Positions 17,633 to 26,825 of a DNA stretch of 64,000 bases are shown here, piece after piece. Position numbers and translations under genes: made by a program. Each line of letters begins with the position of its first letter. The first letter of the stretch is position 1. The notes below the pieces were generated by a model. It saw nothing but the letters and a program-made list of their open reading frames with translations, was not told the DNA's origin and searched no databases. This DNA comes from Streptomyces sp. TLI_171 (GTDB lineage Bacteria; Actinomycetota; Actinomycetes; Streptomycetales; Streptomycetaceae). Location: positions 2,542,001-2,606,000 of the forward strand of contig NZ_RAPS01000001.1 in NCBI RefSeq assembly GCF_003610255.1. The letters are read 5' to 3'.

Positions 17633-18297
17633 GGGGTCACCTCGCACAGCGGGTCGACGGAAGCGGCCTGATGGGGCATCAGCAGGGCGGGCCTGGGCAG
17701 CGCGGGGCCGGGTCGCGGCAGGTCCTTGCGGGCGGGGAGGCGTTCGGCGCCGAGCTGCCGTCGGGCGCGGTGCAGCCGCACCCGGACGGTGGCCCGGGAG
17801 ATGCCCAGCACCTGGGCGGTCTCGGCGTGGCTCAGGCCGTCCACGGCGATCAGGTCGAGCACCTCGCGCAGCGGGGCGCTCAGCCCGGCGTGCCGGTCGG
17901 CCAGGGCGCGGACGGCCCGCTGGGCGTCCATCCGCTCCTCCAGGGCGAGGATGTCCTCCTCGTCGAGCAGTCGGCGGCCCTGCAGCCGGCCCATCGCCCG
18001 GCGTTCGCGGTCGTCGCCGCGGCGGTGCCCGGCGATCACGTACCGGGCGATGCCGTACAGCCAGCCGATCGCCGGGCCGCGCTCGGGCCGGTAGCTGCGG
18101 GCGGCCTCCAGCGCGGCGACGAAGATGTCCGCGGTGAGGTCGGCCGCCAGATGCGGATCGCTGACCCGGCGGGTGACGAAGTCGAGTATCGCGTTGACGT
18201 GCTGGTGGTAGAACGCGCCGAAGCCGTCCGGAGTCGTCAGTTCCGGTGGACGGTCGTCGGGGCGCGCTTCGCGGCGCGGGCGCTCACGGGTGCGCAT
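17629..18297 (-). CDS. ECF-type RNA polymerase sigma factor
   Basis: A 222-residue sigma-70 family protein. Region 2 spans about residues 25-95 (DLTADIFVAALEAARSYRP, IGWLYGIARYVI) and region 4 about 120-185 (HAETAQVLGISRATVRVRLHRAR, the -35 recognition helix-turn-helix). The C-terminal 30 residues are Pro-rich. An excellent GAGGAGGG ribosome binding site precedes the ATG at 18297. Coupled by overlap with the membrane protein downstream. The promoters it serves cannot be told from this window. Confidence 0.92.
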   Translation of the reverse strand: MRTRERPRREARPDDRPPELTTPDGFGAFYHQHVNAILDFVTRRVSDPHLAADLTADIFVAALEAARSYRPERGPAIGWLYGIARYVIAGHRRGDDRERRAMGRLQGRRLLDEEDILALEERMDAQRAVRALADRHAGLSAPLREVLDLIAVDGLSHAETAQVLGISRATVRVRLHRARRQLGAERLPARKDLPRPGPALPRPALLMPHQAASVDPLCEVTP

Positions 18298-18398
18298 GCG
18301 TCCCTCCTCGGTCGGGGAACCCTGGCCGGTTCCGTCACCGAGTACTTGGCCGCAGCGGCCCGCGGCGTTTCACCGCGCGCCGTCGGTTCCCCCTCGGG

Positions 18399-19631
18399 TC
18401 AGTCGACCAGGTCGCGGACCACGGCGTCCGCCAGCAGCCGCCCGCGCAGGGTCAGCGCGGCCCGGCCCGCCGCGTACGGTACGGGCTCCAGCAGGCCGTC
18501 CGCGAGCGCCCGGTCGGCGGCCTTCCGGCCGGTGTCGGTGAGCAGCTCCAGCGGGCAGCCCTCGACCAGGCGCAGCTCCAGCAGGATCCGCTCCACCCGA
18601 CGGTCCTCCCCCGCCAGCACCTCGCGGCCGAGCGCCGGCGTCCGGCCCTCGGCGAGCGCCTGCGCGTACGCGGCCGGGTGCTTGGCGTTCCACCAGCGCA
18701 CCCCGCCGACGTGGCTGTGCGCACCCGGGCCGGCGCCCCACCAGTCCGCGCCGGTCCAGTACAGCTCGTTGTGGCGGCAGCGGCCCTCCGGCGTGGTGGC
18801 CCAGTTGGACACCTCGTACCAGGAGTACCCGGCGGCGGCGAGCGCCTGATCGGCCATCAGGTAGCGGTCGGCGTGCACGTCGTCGTCGATCATCGGCAGT
18901 TCGCCGCGCTTGACCCGGGCGGCCAGCCGGGTGCCGTCCTCGACGATCAGCGAGTACGCCGACACGTGGTCCGGGCCGGCGCCGATCGCCGCGTCGAGCG
19001 AGGCCTGCCAGTCCTGGTCGGTCTCGCCCGGGGTGCCGTAGATCAGGTCCAGGTTGACGTGCTCGAAACCGGCCGCGCGGGCCTCGGCGACGCACGCCTC
19101 CGGACGGCCCGGGGTGTGGTGGCGGTCCAGCAGGGCCAGCACGTGCGGACGGGCGCTCTGCATGCCGAACGAGATCCGGTTGTAGCCGCCCTCGCGCAGC
19201 TCCGCCAGGTACGCCGGGTCGACGGACTCCGGGTTGGCCTCGGTGGTGACCTCCGCGCCGGGCGCCAGCCCGAACTCCTCGCGCAGCGCGGCCAGCATCC
19301 GCACCAGGTCGCGGGCCGGCAGCAGGGTCGGCGTGCCGCCGCCGAGGAACACCGTCTCCACCGGCAGGTCCGCGTCACCGAGCACCTTGCGGGCCAGCCG
19401 GATCTCGGCGATCACGTTGTCGGCGTACGTCTCCTGCGAGGCGACCGCCCCGGAGGAGCGCAGCTCGGTGGCGGTGTACGTGTTGAAGTCGCAGTAGCCG
19501 CAGCGGCTGGCGCAGTACGGCACGTGCAGGTAGAAGCCGAACGGCCGCCGCTCGCCCCGCCCCGGCAGGGCGTGGGCGGGCAGCGAACCGTCGGACGGCA
19601 CGGGTTCGCCGTCGGGAAGTGCGGAGGGCAT
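18399..19631 (-). CDS. hemW: Radical SAM heme chaperone HemW
   Basis: HemW is a radical-SAM protein related to coproporphyrinogen III dehydrogenase but acting in heme transfer. The 410-residue protein has the iron-sulfur motif CASRCGYC (Cys40, Cys44, Cys47) and the SAM-binding GGGTPTLLP. The CNF-type extra Cys of true HemN is absent (the residue after CGYCDF is Asn-Thr), as in HemW. The ATG at 19631 (MPSALPDGEP) is preferred; an upstream start at 19703 is open. It sits between hrcA and lepA as in other streptomycetes. Confidence 0.92.
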   Translation of the reverse strand: MPSALPDGEPVPSDGSLPAHALPGRGERRPFGFYLHVPYCASRCGYCDFNTYTATELRSSGAVASQETYADNVIAEIRLARKVLGDADLPVETVFLGGGTPTLLPARDLVRMLAALREEFGLAPGAEVTTEANPESVDPAYLAELREGGYNRISFGMQSARPHVLALLDRHHTPGRPEACVAEARAAGFEHVNLDLIYGTPGETDQDWQASLDAAIGAGPDHVSAYSLIVEDGTRLAARVKRGELPMIDDDVHADRYLMADQALAAAGYSWYEVSNWATTPEGRCRHNELYWTGADWWGAGPGAHSHVGGVRWWNAKHPAAYAQALAEGRTPALGREVLAGEDRRVERILLELRLVEGCPLELLTDTGRKAADRALADGLLEPVPYAAGRAALTLRGRLLADAVVRDLVD

Positions 19632-19748
19632 GAGCCCATTGTCCGGTACGGGCCGCAGAACTCCGAAAAGCCTGCGCGCCGTACCGGGCGGGTGCCCGGC
19701 CACGGACGGTGGCCGGGCAGGTGCCCGGCCGACGGCCGGGCGGGGGGC

Positions 19749-21662
19749 TCAGGCCTCGTTGGAGCCCGCGTACATCGCGGTGACCTCGTCGGCGTAGGTC
19801 CGCTCCACCACCGGGCGCTTGATCTTCAGGCTCGGGGTCAGCTCGCCGTGCTCGATGTCCAGGTCGCGCGGGAGCAGCGCGAACTTCTTGATCGTCTGCC
19901 AGCGCTGCAGCTCGCCGTTGAGGCGCTTGACGAAGCCGTCGATCAGCTCGACGGTGGCCGGGTCGGCGACCACCTCGGCGTACGACTTGCCGCCGAGGCC
20001 GTGCTCGGCCGCCCACGGCATGATCACCGCCTCGTCCAGGCCGATCAGCGCGGTGCAGTAGTTCCGGCCGTTGCCGATCACCAGGATGTTGCTGACGAAC
20101 GGGCAGATCGCCTTGAACTTGCCCTCGACCTCGCTGGGCGCGACGTACTTGCCGCCCGAGGTCTTGAACATGTCCTTCTTGCGGTCGGTGATCCGCAGGT
20201 AGCCGCCCTCACCGAGCTCGCCGATGTCCCCGGTGTGGAACCAGCCGTCGGCCTCCAGCACCTCGGCGGTCTGCTCCGGCATCTCGTGGTAACCGCGCAT
20301 GATGCCAGGGCCGCGCAGCAGGATCTCGCCGTCCTCGGCGATCCGCACCTCGGTGCCCGGCAGCGGCAGGCCGACCGTGCCCACCCGGAAGTCCTCGGCC
20401 CGGTTGACGGTGGAGCCGGCCGAGGTCTCGGTCAGGCCGTAGCCCTCCAGCACCGGGACGCCCGCGCCCTTGAAGAAGTACCCGATCTCCGGGGCCAGCG
20501 CGGCACTGCCGGAGACCGCGCCCCGCAGCCGGCCGCCGAACGCCGCACGGATCTTGGTGTACACCAGCTTGTCGGCCAGCGCGTGCTGCAGCCGCAGACC
20601 CAGCGGGGCGCTCTCCTGGCCGGTGGCGATCTTGTTGGCCTGGATGGTCTGCGCGTACTCGCGGGCCACCTTGGCCGCCCACATGAAGATCTTGTACTTG
20701 GCGCCGCCCTCGGCCCGGGCCTTGCCCGCGATGCCGTTGTAGACCTTCTCGAAGATCCGCGGCGCGGAGGCCATCAGGGTCGGACGGATCACCGGCAGGT
20801 TGTGGATGATCCGGTCCACCCGGCCGTCCACGGCCATCACGTGGCCGGTGGCGATCTGACCCGAGATCAGCGTCTTGCCGAACACGTGCGACAGCGGCAG
20901 CCACATGAACTGCACGTCGTCCGCGCGCAGCAGCCCGCTCTCCTCCTGCGCCACGCCCTCGTACGACCAGCAGTCGTGGACCAGGCGCACGCCCTTGGGG
21001 CGACCGGTGGTGCCGGAGGTGTAGATCAGGGTGGCGAGCTGCTCCTTGTCCAGCGAGTCGATCGCCTTCTCCACCGCGTCCGGGTGCTCGGCCAGGTGCT
21101 CGGCGCCGCGCTGCTCCAGCTCGGCCAGCGTGAGCACGGTCAGGCCGTCGGCCTGCGCCGCCTCGGCCAGGGCCGCCTCGCCGGCCGCGTCGAACAGGAC
21201 CACGACCTCCAGCGCGGGCAGCTGCGCCTTCTGCTCCACGGCCTTGCGGAGCTGGGTCTCGTTCTCGGCGAACAGCGCGCGGCTGCCGGAGTTGGCCAGG
21301 ATGAACGCCGTCTCGTCGGCGTTGGTGCTCGGGTAGACGGTGGTGGTGGCCGCGCCCGCGCACATGTTGCCCAGGTCGGCGAGGATCCACTCGATCCGGG
21401 TGGCCGACGCGATCGCGACCCGGTCCTCGGCCAGGATGCCCAGCGACATCAGGCCCGCCGCGACCGCAGTGATCCGCTCGTGGGCCTGCGCCCACGTCAG
21501 TGACCGCCACTGCTCCGCACCCGGCGCACCGTCCGCAGCCTGCTCGTCCACCGGAACCGGGTACCGGTACGCCTCACCCTGCGGGGTGGCCTTTACCCTG
21601 CTGAGCAAAAGGTGTGCCACGGAGGGCGGACGCCGCTCGATCATGGACTGCGCGGAACTCAA
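19749..21662 (-). CDS. Long-chain fatty acid-CoA ligase (AMP-binding)
   Basis: Acyl-CoA synthetase of the ANL superfamily: activates a fatty acid with ATP to acyl-AMP, then to acyl-CoA. Of 637 residues, the phosphate-binding loop IYTSGTTGRPKGV is near 212-224, the adenine motif GYGLTETSAG near 415 and the hinge ITDRKKDMFKTSGGKY near 500. Start choice: a TTG at 21662 lies 5 nt after a GGAGGT site; the ATG at 21644 and one at 21755 are alternatives. The carboxyl end (KIKRPVVERTYADEV) is typical of FadD15-like enzymes. No operon partner is evident. Confidence 0.92.
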   Translation of the reverse strand: MSSAQSMIERRPPSVAHLLLSRVKATPQGEAYRYPVPVDEQAADGAPGAEQWRSLTWAQAHERITAVAAGLMSLGILAEDRVAIASATRIEWILADLGNMCAGAATTTVYPSTNADETAFILANSGSRALFAENETQLRKAVEQKAQLPALEVVVLFDAAGEAALAEAAQADGLTVLTLAELEQRGAEHLAEHPDAVEKAIDSLDKEQLATLIYTSGTTGRPKGVRLVHDCWSYEGVAQEESGLLRADDVQFMWLPLSHVFGKTLISGQIATGHVMAVDGRVDRIIHNLPVIRPTLMASAPRIFEKVYNGIAGKARAEGGAKYKIFMWAAKVAREYAQTIQANKIATGQESAPLGLRLQHALADKLVYTKIRAAFGGRLRGAVSGSAALAPEIGYFFKGAGVPVLEGYGLTETSAGSTVNRAEDFRVGTVGLPLPGTEVRIAEDGEILLRGPGIMRGYHEMPEQTAEVLEADGWFHTGDIGELGEGGYLRITDRKKDMFKTSGGKYVAPSEVEGKFKAICPFVSNILVIGNGRNYCTALIGLDEAVIMPWAAEHGLGGKSYAEVVADPATVELIDGFVKRLNGELQRWQTIKKFALLPRDLDIEHGELTPSLKIKRPVVERTYADEVTAMYAGSNEA

Positions 21663-21911
21663 CGAGGACCTCCGGGGGGTGGACCGAGAGTGGGTGAGCG
21701 GCGGCCCGTGGGGGTGGCCGCCGACCGACTTAACCGGTGAGTAACAAGAGGGCAATCAGCAGCCTAGGGGGTGGAAAGCCGTTCCGTAAGGGGGTGACAT
21801 GAGCTGGCACACCCGCAGGTCGGCAGTGCAGTGGTCCGCCACAGATGAAGGTTTTCCACAAGTACCCGAATTTGGGATGCGCACGTCCCCTTCGAAGACG
21901 AGAGTGTCACG

Positions 21912-23645
21912 GTGCTTTTCAGACTCCTACGGGCCCACCTCGGCCCCTACTCCCGCGACATCACCCTGCTGGTGCTGCTCCAACTGATCTCCACCATCGG
22001 CATGCTCTACCTGCCGACGCTGAACGCCGACATCATCGACGACGGCGTCCTCAAGGGCGACACCGGTTACATCCTGCGGGTCGGCGCAGTGATGGTCGGC
22101 GTCTCGCTCGCGCAGGCCGTGTGCTCGATCGGCGCGGTCTACTACGGCGCCCGCACCGCCATGGCCATCGGCCGCGACATCCGCGGCGCGGTGTTCTCCC
22201 GCGTCCAGGACTTCTCCGCCCGTGAGCTCAACCAGTTCGGCGCTCCTTCGCTGATCACCCGCACCACCAACGACGTCCAGCAGGTCCAGATGCTGGCACT
22301 GATGAGCTTCACGCTGATGGTCGCCGCGCCGATCATGTGCGTCGGCGGCGTCATCATGGCCCTCAACCAGGACGCGCCGCTCTCCGGTCTGCTGCTGGCC
22401 GTCGTCCCCGCGCTCGGCGCGGTCGTCGTGGTGCTGGTCGGCCGGATGCGCCCCGCGTTCCGCGGCATGCAGACCAGGATCGACGCGGTCAACCGGATCA
22501 TGCGCGAGCAGATCACCGGCATCCGCGTCATCCGCGCCTTCGTCAAGGACGACCACGAGGCGAAGCGGTTCACCGGCGCCAACGGCGAACTCGCCGACTA
22601 CTCGCTGCGCGTAGGCCGCCTGATGGCGCTGATGTTCCCCATCGTCATGGGCGTCGTGAACATCTCCAGCGTCGCCGTGTTCTGGTTCGGCGCGCACCGG
22701 ATCGAGAGCGGCGGCATGCAGATCGGCGCGCTCACCGCCTTCCTGTCCTACCTGATGCAGATTCTGATGAGCGTCATGATGGCCACCTTCATGTTCATGA
22801 TGGTGCCGCGCGCCGAGGTCTGCGCCGAGCGCATCCAGGAGGTGCTGAGCACCGAGTCCAGCGTCGTCCCGCCGCTCAACCCCGTCACCGAGCTGCGCGC
22901 CCACGGCACCCTGGAACTGCGCGGCGTCGACTTCCGCTACCCCGGCGCCGAGGTGCCCGTGCTGCGTGGCATCGACCTGACCGCCCGGCCCGGCGAGACC
23001 ACCGCCGTCATCGGCTCCACCGGCTCCGGCAAGACCACCCTGCTCGGCCTCGTCCCCCGGCTGTTCGACGCCACCGGCGGCGAGGTGCTGATCAACGGCG
23101 TGAGCGTCCGCGACCTCGACCCGCAGAAGCTCGCCGAGGTGATCGGCCTCGTCCCGCAGCGGCCGTACCTGTTCTCCGGCACCGTCGCCTCCAACCTGCG
23201 CTACGGCAAGCCCGACGCCACCGACGAGGAGCTCTGGCACGCGCTGGAGATCGCCCAGGCCAAGGACTTCGTGGAGAAGTTCCCCGAGGGCCTGGAGGCC
23301 CCGATCGCCCAGGGCGGCACCAACGTCTCCGGCGGCCAGCGCCAGCGCCTGGCCATCGCCCGCGCGCTCGTCCGCAAGCCCGAGATCTACCTGTTCGACG
23401 ACTCCTTCTCCGCCCTGGACTACGCCACCGACGCCCGGCTGCGCGCCGCGCTCGCCGGCGAGACCGAGGACGCCACTGTGGTGATCGTCGCTCAGCGCGT
23501 CTCCACCATCCGCGACGCCGACCGGATCATCGTCCTCGACGAGGGCGCCGTGGTCGGCACCGGCACCCACCAGGAGCTGATGGTCGACAACCCGACGTAC
23601 CGGGAGATCGTGCTCTCCCAGCTCACCGAGCAGGAGGCGGCGTGA
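21912..23645 (+). CDS. ABC exporter half-transporter A (degenerate ATP site)
   Basis: A 577-residue type IV ABC exporter subunit: six membrane helices (about 20-310) and a C-terminal nucleotide-binding domain (about 335-570). Walker A GSTGSGKT is at 368-375 and the signature VSGGQ at 472-476. Walker B reads YLFDDS, so Asp497 replaces the catalytic Glu: this half has a degenerate hydrolysis site. The next gene overlaps by GTGA and encodes a half with the normal Glu, so the pair is a heterodimeric exporter of the TM287/288 or multidrug type. Start is the GTG at 21912; the ribosome binding site is weak. Substrate unknown. Confidence 0.93.
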   Translation: MLFRLLRAHLGPYSRDITLLVLLQLISTIGMLYLPTLNADIIDDGVLKGDTGYILRVGAVMVGVSLAQAVCSIGAVYYGARTAMAIGRDIRGAVFSRVQDFSARELNQFGAPSLITRTTNDVQQVQMLALMSFTLMVAAPIMCVGGVIMALNQDAPLSGLLLAVVPALGAVVVVLVGRMRPAFRGMQTRIDAVNRIMREQITGIRVIRAFVKDDHEAKRFTGANGELADYSLRVGRLMALMFPIVMGVVNISSVAVFWFGAHRIESGGMQIGALTAFLSYLMQILMSVMMATFMFMMVPRAEVCAERIQEVLSTESSVVPPLNPVTELRAHGTLELRGVDFRYPGAEVPVLRGIDLTARPGETTAVIGSTGSGKTTLLGLVPRLFDATGGEVLINGVSVRDLDPQKLAEVIGLVPQRPYLFSGTVASNLRYGKPDATDEELWHALEIAQAKDFVEKFPEGLEAPIAQGGTNVSGGQRQRLAIARALVRKPEIYLFDDSFSALDYATDARLRAALAGETEDATVVIVAQRVSTIRDADRIIVLDEGAVVGTGTHQELMVDNPTYREIVLSQLTEQEAA

Positions 23646-25735
23646 CCACCCCCGACCAGTACGACCGGTCCGACCGGTTCCGCAAGCCCGAGCTGTCCGC
23701 GCCCGAGCCGTCCAAGGCCGAGCTGTCCAAGGCCGCCGTGCCCGCGGACGCTCCCGCCGAGGCCCCGCAGGCGGAGGCGGCGCCCAACTCCCAGGAGGCG
23801 GCCGCCCGCCGTGGCGGACCCGGCCCCGGCCGGTTCATGGGCGCGCAGGGCACCGAGAAGTCCAAGGACTTCGGCCACTCCGCGAAGCGGCTGCTCGGGC
23901 TGCTGCGGCCCGAGCGCAAGCTGCTGTTCACCGTGCTCGGACTCGGCACGCTCGCCATCGGTTGCCAGGTGGCCGGACCGCGGGTGCTCGGCAAGGCCAC
24001 CGACCTGATCGTGGCCGGTGCGACCGGCCCTCGGTTCGCGAGCTTCCCGACCAAGCAGGCCGCCATCGACGGTCTCAAGGCCCAGGGCCAGGGCGACGTC
24101 GCCAACCTGCTCTCCTCGATCGACTTCACGCCCGGCAAGGGCATGGACTTCAACGCCATCGGCACCGTCCTCCTCTGGGTGCTGGTCATCTACCTCGCGG
24201 CCATCGTGTTCGGTGTGATCCAGGGCCGGCTGGCCGCGTTGGCGATCAACCGCACCGTGTTCCGGCTGCGCGAGGAGGTCGAGGCGAAGTTGGCCCGACT
24301 GCCGCTCAGCTACTTCGACCGGCAGCCGCGCGGCGAGGTGCTCAGCCGGGTCACCAACGACATCGACAACATCAACCAGTCGATGCAGCAGACCATGGGA
24401 CAGGTCGTCAACTCCCTCCTGACCATCGTCGGTGTGCTCGCGATGATGTTCTGGATCTCCCCGCTGCTGGCCGTGATAGCGCTGGTGTCGGTGCCGGTCT
24501 CGGTGGTCGTGGCCACCAAGGTCGGCAAGCGGGCCCAACCGCAGTTCATCAAGCAGTGGGGCTCGACCGGCAAGCTCAACGCCCACATCGAGGAGATGTT
24601 CACCGGCCACAGCCTGGTGAAGGTCTTCGGCCGCCAGAAGGAGGCCGGGGAGCTCTTCGAGAAGGAGAACCAGGCGCTCTACGAGGCCTCCTTCCGGGCG
24701 CAGTTCATCTCGGGCATCATCCAGCCCGCGATGATGCTGGTCGGCAACATCAACTACGTGCTGGTCGCGGTGGTCGGCGGTCTGCGGGTGGCCAGTGGTG
24801 CGCTGTCCATCGGTGACGTGCAGGCCTTCATCCAGTACTCCCGTCAGTTCAGCCAGCCGCTGAGCCAGGTCGCCTCGATGGCGAACCTGGTGCAGTCCGG
24901 TGTCGCCTCCGCCGAGCGGGTCTTCGAACTGCTCGACGCCGACGAGCAGTCGCCGGAGCCGCTGCACCCGGAGCGTCCCGCCGAACTGCACGGCCGGGTC
25001 GCCTTCGAGGACGTCTCCTTCCGCTACGAGCCGGAGAAGCCGCTGATCGACGGCCTGTCGCTGAAGGTCGAGCCGGGCCACACCGTGGCCATCGTCGGCC
25101 CGACCGGTGCCGGCAAGACCACCATGGTCAACCTCCTGATGCGGTTCTACGAGGTCAGCGGCGGCCGGATCACCCTCGACGGCGTGGACATCGCGGCGAT
25201 GACCCGCGAGGAGCTGCGCTCCGGCATCGGCATGGTGCTCCAGGACACCTGGCTGTTCGGCGGCACCATCGCCGAGAACATCGCCTACGGTGCGGAGAGC
25301 GCCACCCGCGAGCAGGTCATGGCGGCTGCCAAGGCGGCTCACGTCGACCGTTTCGTGCGCACCCTGCCCGAGGGCTACGACACCGTCCTCGACGACGAGG
25401 GCACCGGTGTCAGTGCGGGCGAGAAGCAGCTGATCACCATTGCCCGGGCCTTCCTGGCCCAGCCTTCGATCCTGGTGCTCGACGAGGCGACCAGCTCCGT
25501 CGACACCCGCACCGAGGTGCTGATCCAGCGGGCGATGGCCGAGCTGCGCACCGGCCGCACCAGCTTCGTGATCGCCCACCGCCTCTCCACCATCCGGGAC
25601 GCGGACGTGATCCTGGTGATGGAGAACGGCTCGATCGTCGAGCAGGGCAACCACGACGAGCTGATCGCCGCGGACGGTGCCTACGCGCGGCTGTACCAGG
25701 CGCAGTTCGCTCAGGCGGTGGCCGAGGTCGACTGA
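23642..25735 (+). CDS. ABC exporter half-transporter B
   Basis: A 697-residue partner of the preceding subunit, translationally coupled to it (GTGA overlap). A long hydrophilic N-terminal extension of about 75 residues, rich in Pro, Ala, Glu and Lys, precedes the six-helix domain (about 85-415; the first external loop is enlarged). Nucleotide-binding domain: Walker A GPTGAGKT 486-493, signature VSAGEKQ at 590-596 (departs from LSGGQ) and Walker B LVLDEA with the normal Glu615. The non-canonical signature here pairs in the dimer with the Asp497 site of subunit A, giving one dead and one live ATP site. The last 25 bases overlap the convergent EamA gene. Confidence 0.93.
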   Translation: MTTPDQYDRSDRFRKPELSAPEPSKAELSKAAVPADAPAEAPQAEAAPNSQEAAARRGGPGPGRFMGAQGTEKSKDFGHSAKRLLGLLRPERKLLFTVLGLGTLAIGCQVAGPRVLGKATDLIVAGATGPRFASFPTKQAAIDGLKAQGQGDVANLLSSIDFTPGKGMDFNAIGTVLLWVLVIYLAAIVFGVIQGRLAALAINRTVFRLREEVEAKLARLPLSYFDRQPRGEVLSRVTNDIDNINQSMQQTMGQVVNSLLTIVGVLAMMFWISPLLAVIALVSVPVSVVVATKVGKRAQPQFIKQWGSTGKLNAHIEEMFTGHSLVKVFGRQKEAGELFEKENQALYEASFRAQFISGIIQPAMMLVGNINYVLVAVVGGLRVASGALSIGDVQAFIQYSRQFSQPLSQVASMANLVQSGVASAERVFELLDADEQSPEPLHPERPAELHGRVAFEDVSFRYEPEKPLIDGLSLKVEPGHTVAIVGPTGAGKTTMVNLLMRFYEVSGGRITLDGVDIAAMTREELRSGIGMVLQDTWLFGGTIAENIAYGAESATREQVMAAAKAAHVDRFVRTLPEGYDTVLDDEGTGVSAGEKQLITIARAFLAQPSILVLDEATSSVDTRTEVLIQRAMAELRTGRTSFVIAHRLSTIRDADVILVMENGSIVEQGNHDELIAADGAYARLYQAQFAQAVAEVD

Positions 25736-26721
25736 CGTCGCGTCACCGGCTCGGCTCGGGGGAGGTCCGCACTGCGGGCCTCCCCCTCGCGTATCCGCGC
25801 GAGGGTGCTCGGCGAGGTGGTGGTTGCGGTTGCCGTGGCAGCCGGCGTGGTCGAGGTGGCCACCGGGGTGGTGGCGGGCTGTCGGGGCGGGCGTTGGCCG
25901 AGCAGCGTGGAGGCCAGGGCCAGTGCCATGCCGAGCAGTTGGAGTGCGGTGAGCGCCTGGCCGAGGACTGCCCAGCCGATCACTGCCGCCGAGACCGGGC
26001 TGAGCAGGCCCAGGAAGGCGACCGAGGTGGCGGGCAGGCGGCCGATGCCGCGGAACCACAGCCAGTACGCCAGTGCGGTGTTGGCCACCGCGAGGTAGCC
26101 GTACCCGAGCAGGTTGGCGGCGCCGAGCGCCGGAGGCGCGCCCTCGACCAGCGCGGCGACCGGGAGCAGGAGCAGGCCGCCGGCGGCGAGCTGCCACCCC
26201 GTGAGCGCCAGCGGGCCGACACCGGCAGGGCGGCCCCAGCGCTTGGTCAGCACCGTGCCGGCGGCCATCGCACCGGCTCCGGCGAGACCGGCCAGGACGC
26301 CTATCGCATCGAGCCGGGCGGTGGCGCGCAGCACCACCAGCGACACCCCGAGGACGCCGGCGGCGCCGGCCAGCAGCGCCCGCCGCCCGAAGCGCTCGCC
26401 GAGCAGCGGCACGGCCAGTGCGGCCGCCAGCAGGGGCTGGACCGCGCCGAGCACGGCCGCGACCCCGCCGGGTAGTCGGTAGGCCGCGACGAAGAGCAGC
26501 GCGAAGAAGACGCCGATGTTGAGCGCGCCGAGCACCGCCGAGCGCCACCACCAGGAGCCGCTGGGCAGCTTGCGGGTGACGGCCAGCAGCACCAGGCCGG
26601 CGGGCAGGGCGCGCAGCGTCGCAGTGAGCAACGGCCGGTCCGCCGGCAGCATTTCGGTCGTCACGGCGTAGGTGGAGCCCCACGCGAGCGGGGCGAGTGC
26701 AGTGAGGGCTACGTTTCGCAT
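25711..26721 (-). CDS. EamA/DMT family transporter
   Basis: A 336-residue permease of the drug/metabolite transporter superfamily with about ten hydrophobic helices in two EamA repeats (about 1-135 and 145-280), ending in a Thr/Ala-rich tail and a charged C-terminus. Family members export amino acids, nucleotides or drugs; the substrate here is unknown. It is divergent from a MarR gene, and a palindrome overlaps its -10 region, so it is probably MarR-regulated. The 3' end overlaps ABC subunit B by 25 bp tail to tail. Confidence 0.9.
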   Translation of the reverse strand: MRNVALTALAPLAWGSTYAVTTEMLPADRPLLTATLRALPAGLVLLAVTRKLPSGSWWWRSAVLGALNIGVFFALLFVAAYRLPGGVAAVLGAVQPLLAAALAVPLLGERFGRRALLAGAAGVLGVSLVVLRATARLDAIGVLAGLAGAGAMAAGTVLTKRWGRPAGVGPLALTGWQLAAGGLLLLPVAALVEGAPPALGAANLLGYGYLAVANTALAYWLWFRGIGRLPATSVAFLGLLSPVSAAVIGWAVLGQALTALQLLGMALALASTLLGQRPPRQPATTPVATSTTPAATATATTTSPSTLARIREGEARSADLPRAEPVTRRQSTSATA

Positions 26722-26727
26722 GACACA

Positions 26728-26745
26728 TAGCTTAGCGCCAAGCTA
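26728..26745. promoter_or_regulatory. Near-palindromic operator in the EamA-MarR region
   Basis: TAGCTTAGCGCCAAGCTA: 18 bp, palindromic except for one opposed A/C pair. Size and symmetry suit a MarR dimer. It overlaps the -10 hexamer of the EamA gene and lies 80 bp upstream of the marR start. Confidence 0.75.
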
Positions 26746-26756
26746 CTTACTGTCCA
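26729..26756 (-). promoter_or_regulatory. Predicted promoter of the EamA gene
   Basis: On the minus strand TGGACA (26756-26751), 16 bases, TAAGCT (26734-26729): one mismatch from TTGACA and a TANNNT -10. The start codon follows 7 nt after the -10, so the transcript has little or no leader. Confidence 0.6.
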
Positions 26757-26825
26757 TCCATTTAACGGGAGGAATCTCGGCGCTCGCCCGCTCACCCCCG
26801 AGCGGCCCTGTGCCAGACTGGCCGG

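Noticed and set aside
21730..21745. TTAACCGGTGAGTAA as a TetR-type operator of the acyl-CoA ligase gene
   Set aside because: Only 4 of 7 symmetric positions pair; too weak to list.
21799..21987. 62-codon ORF (MSWHTRRSAVQ...) before the ABC genes
   Set aside because: It overlaps the ABC start by 76 bp in another frame and shows no family pattern, although a GGGGGTGAC purine run precedes it.
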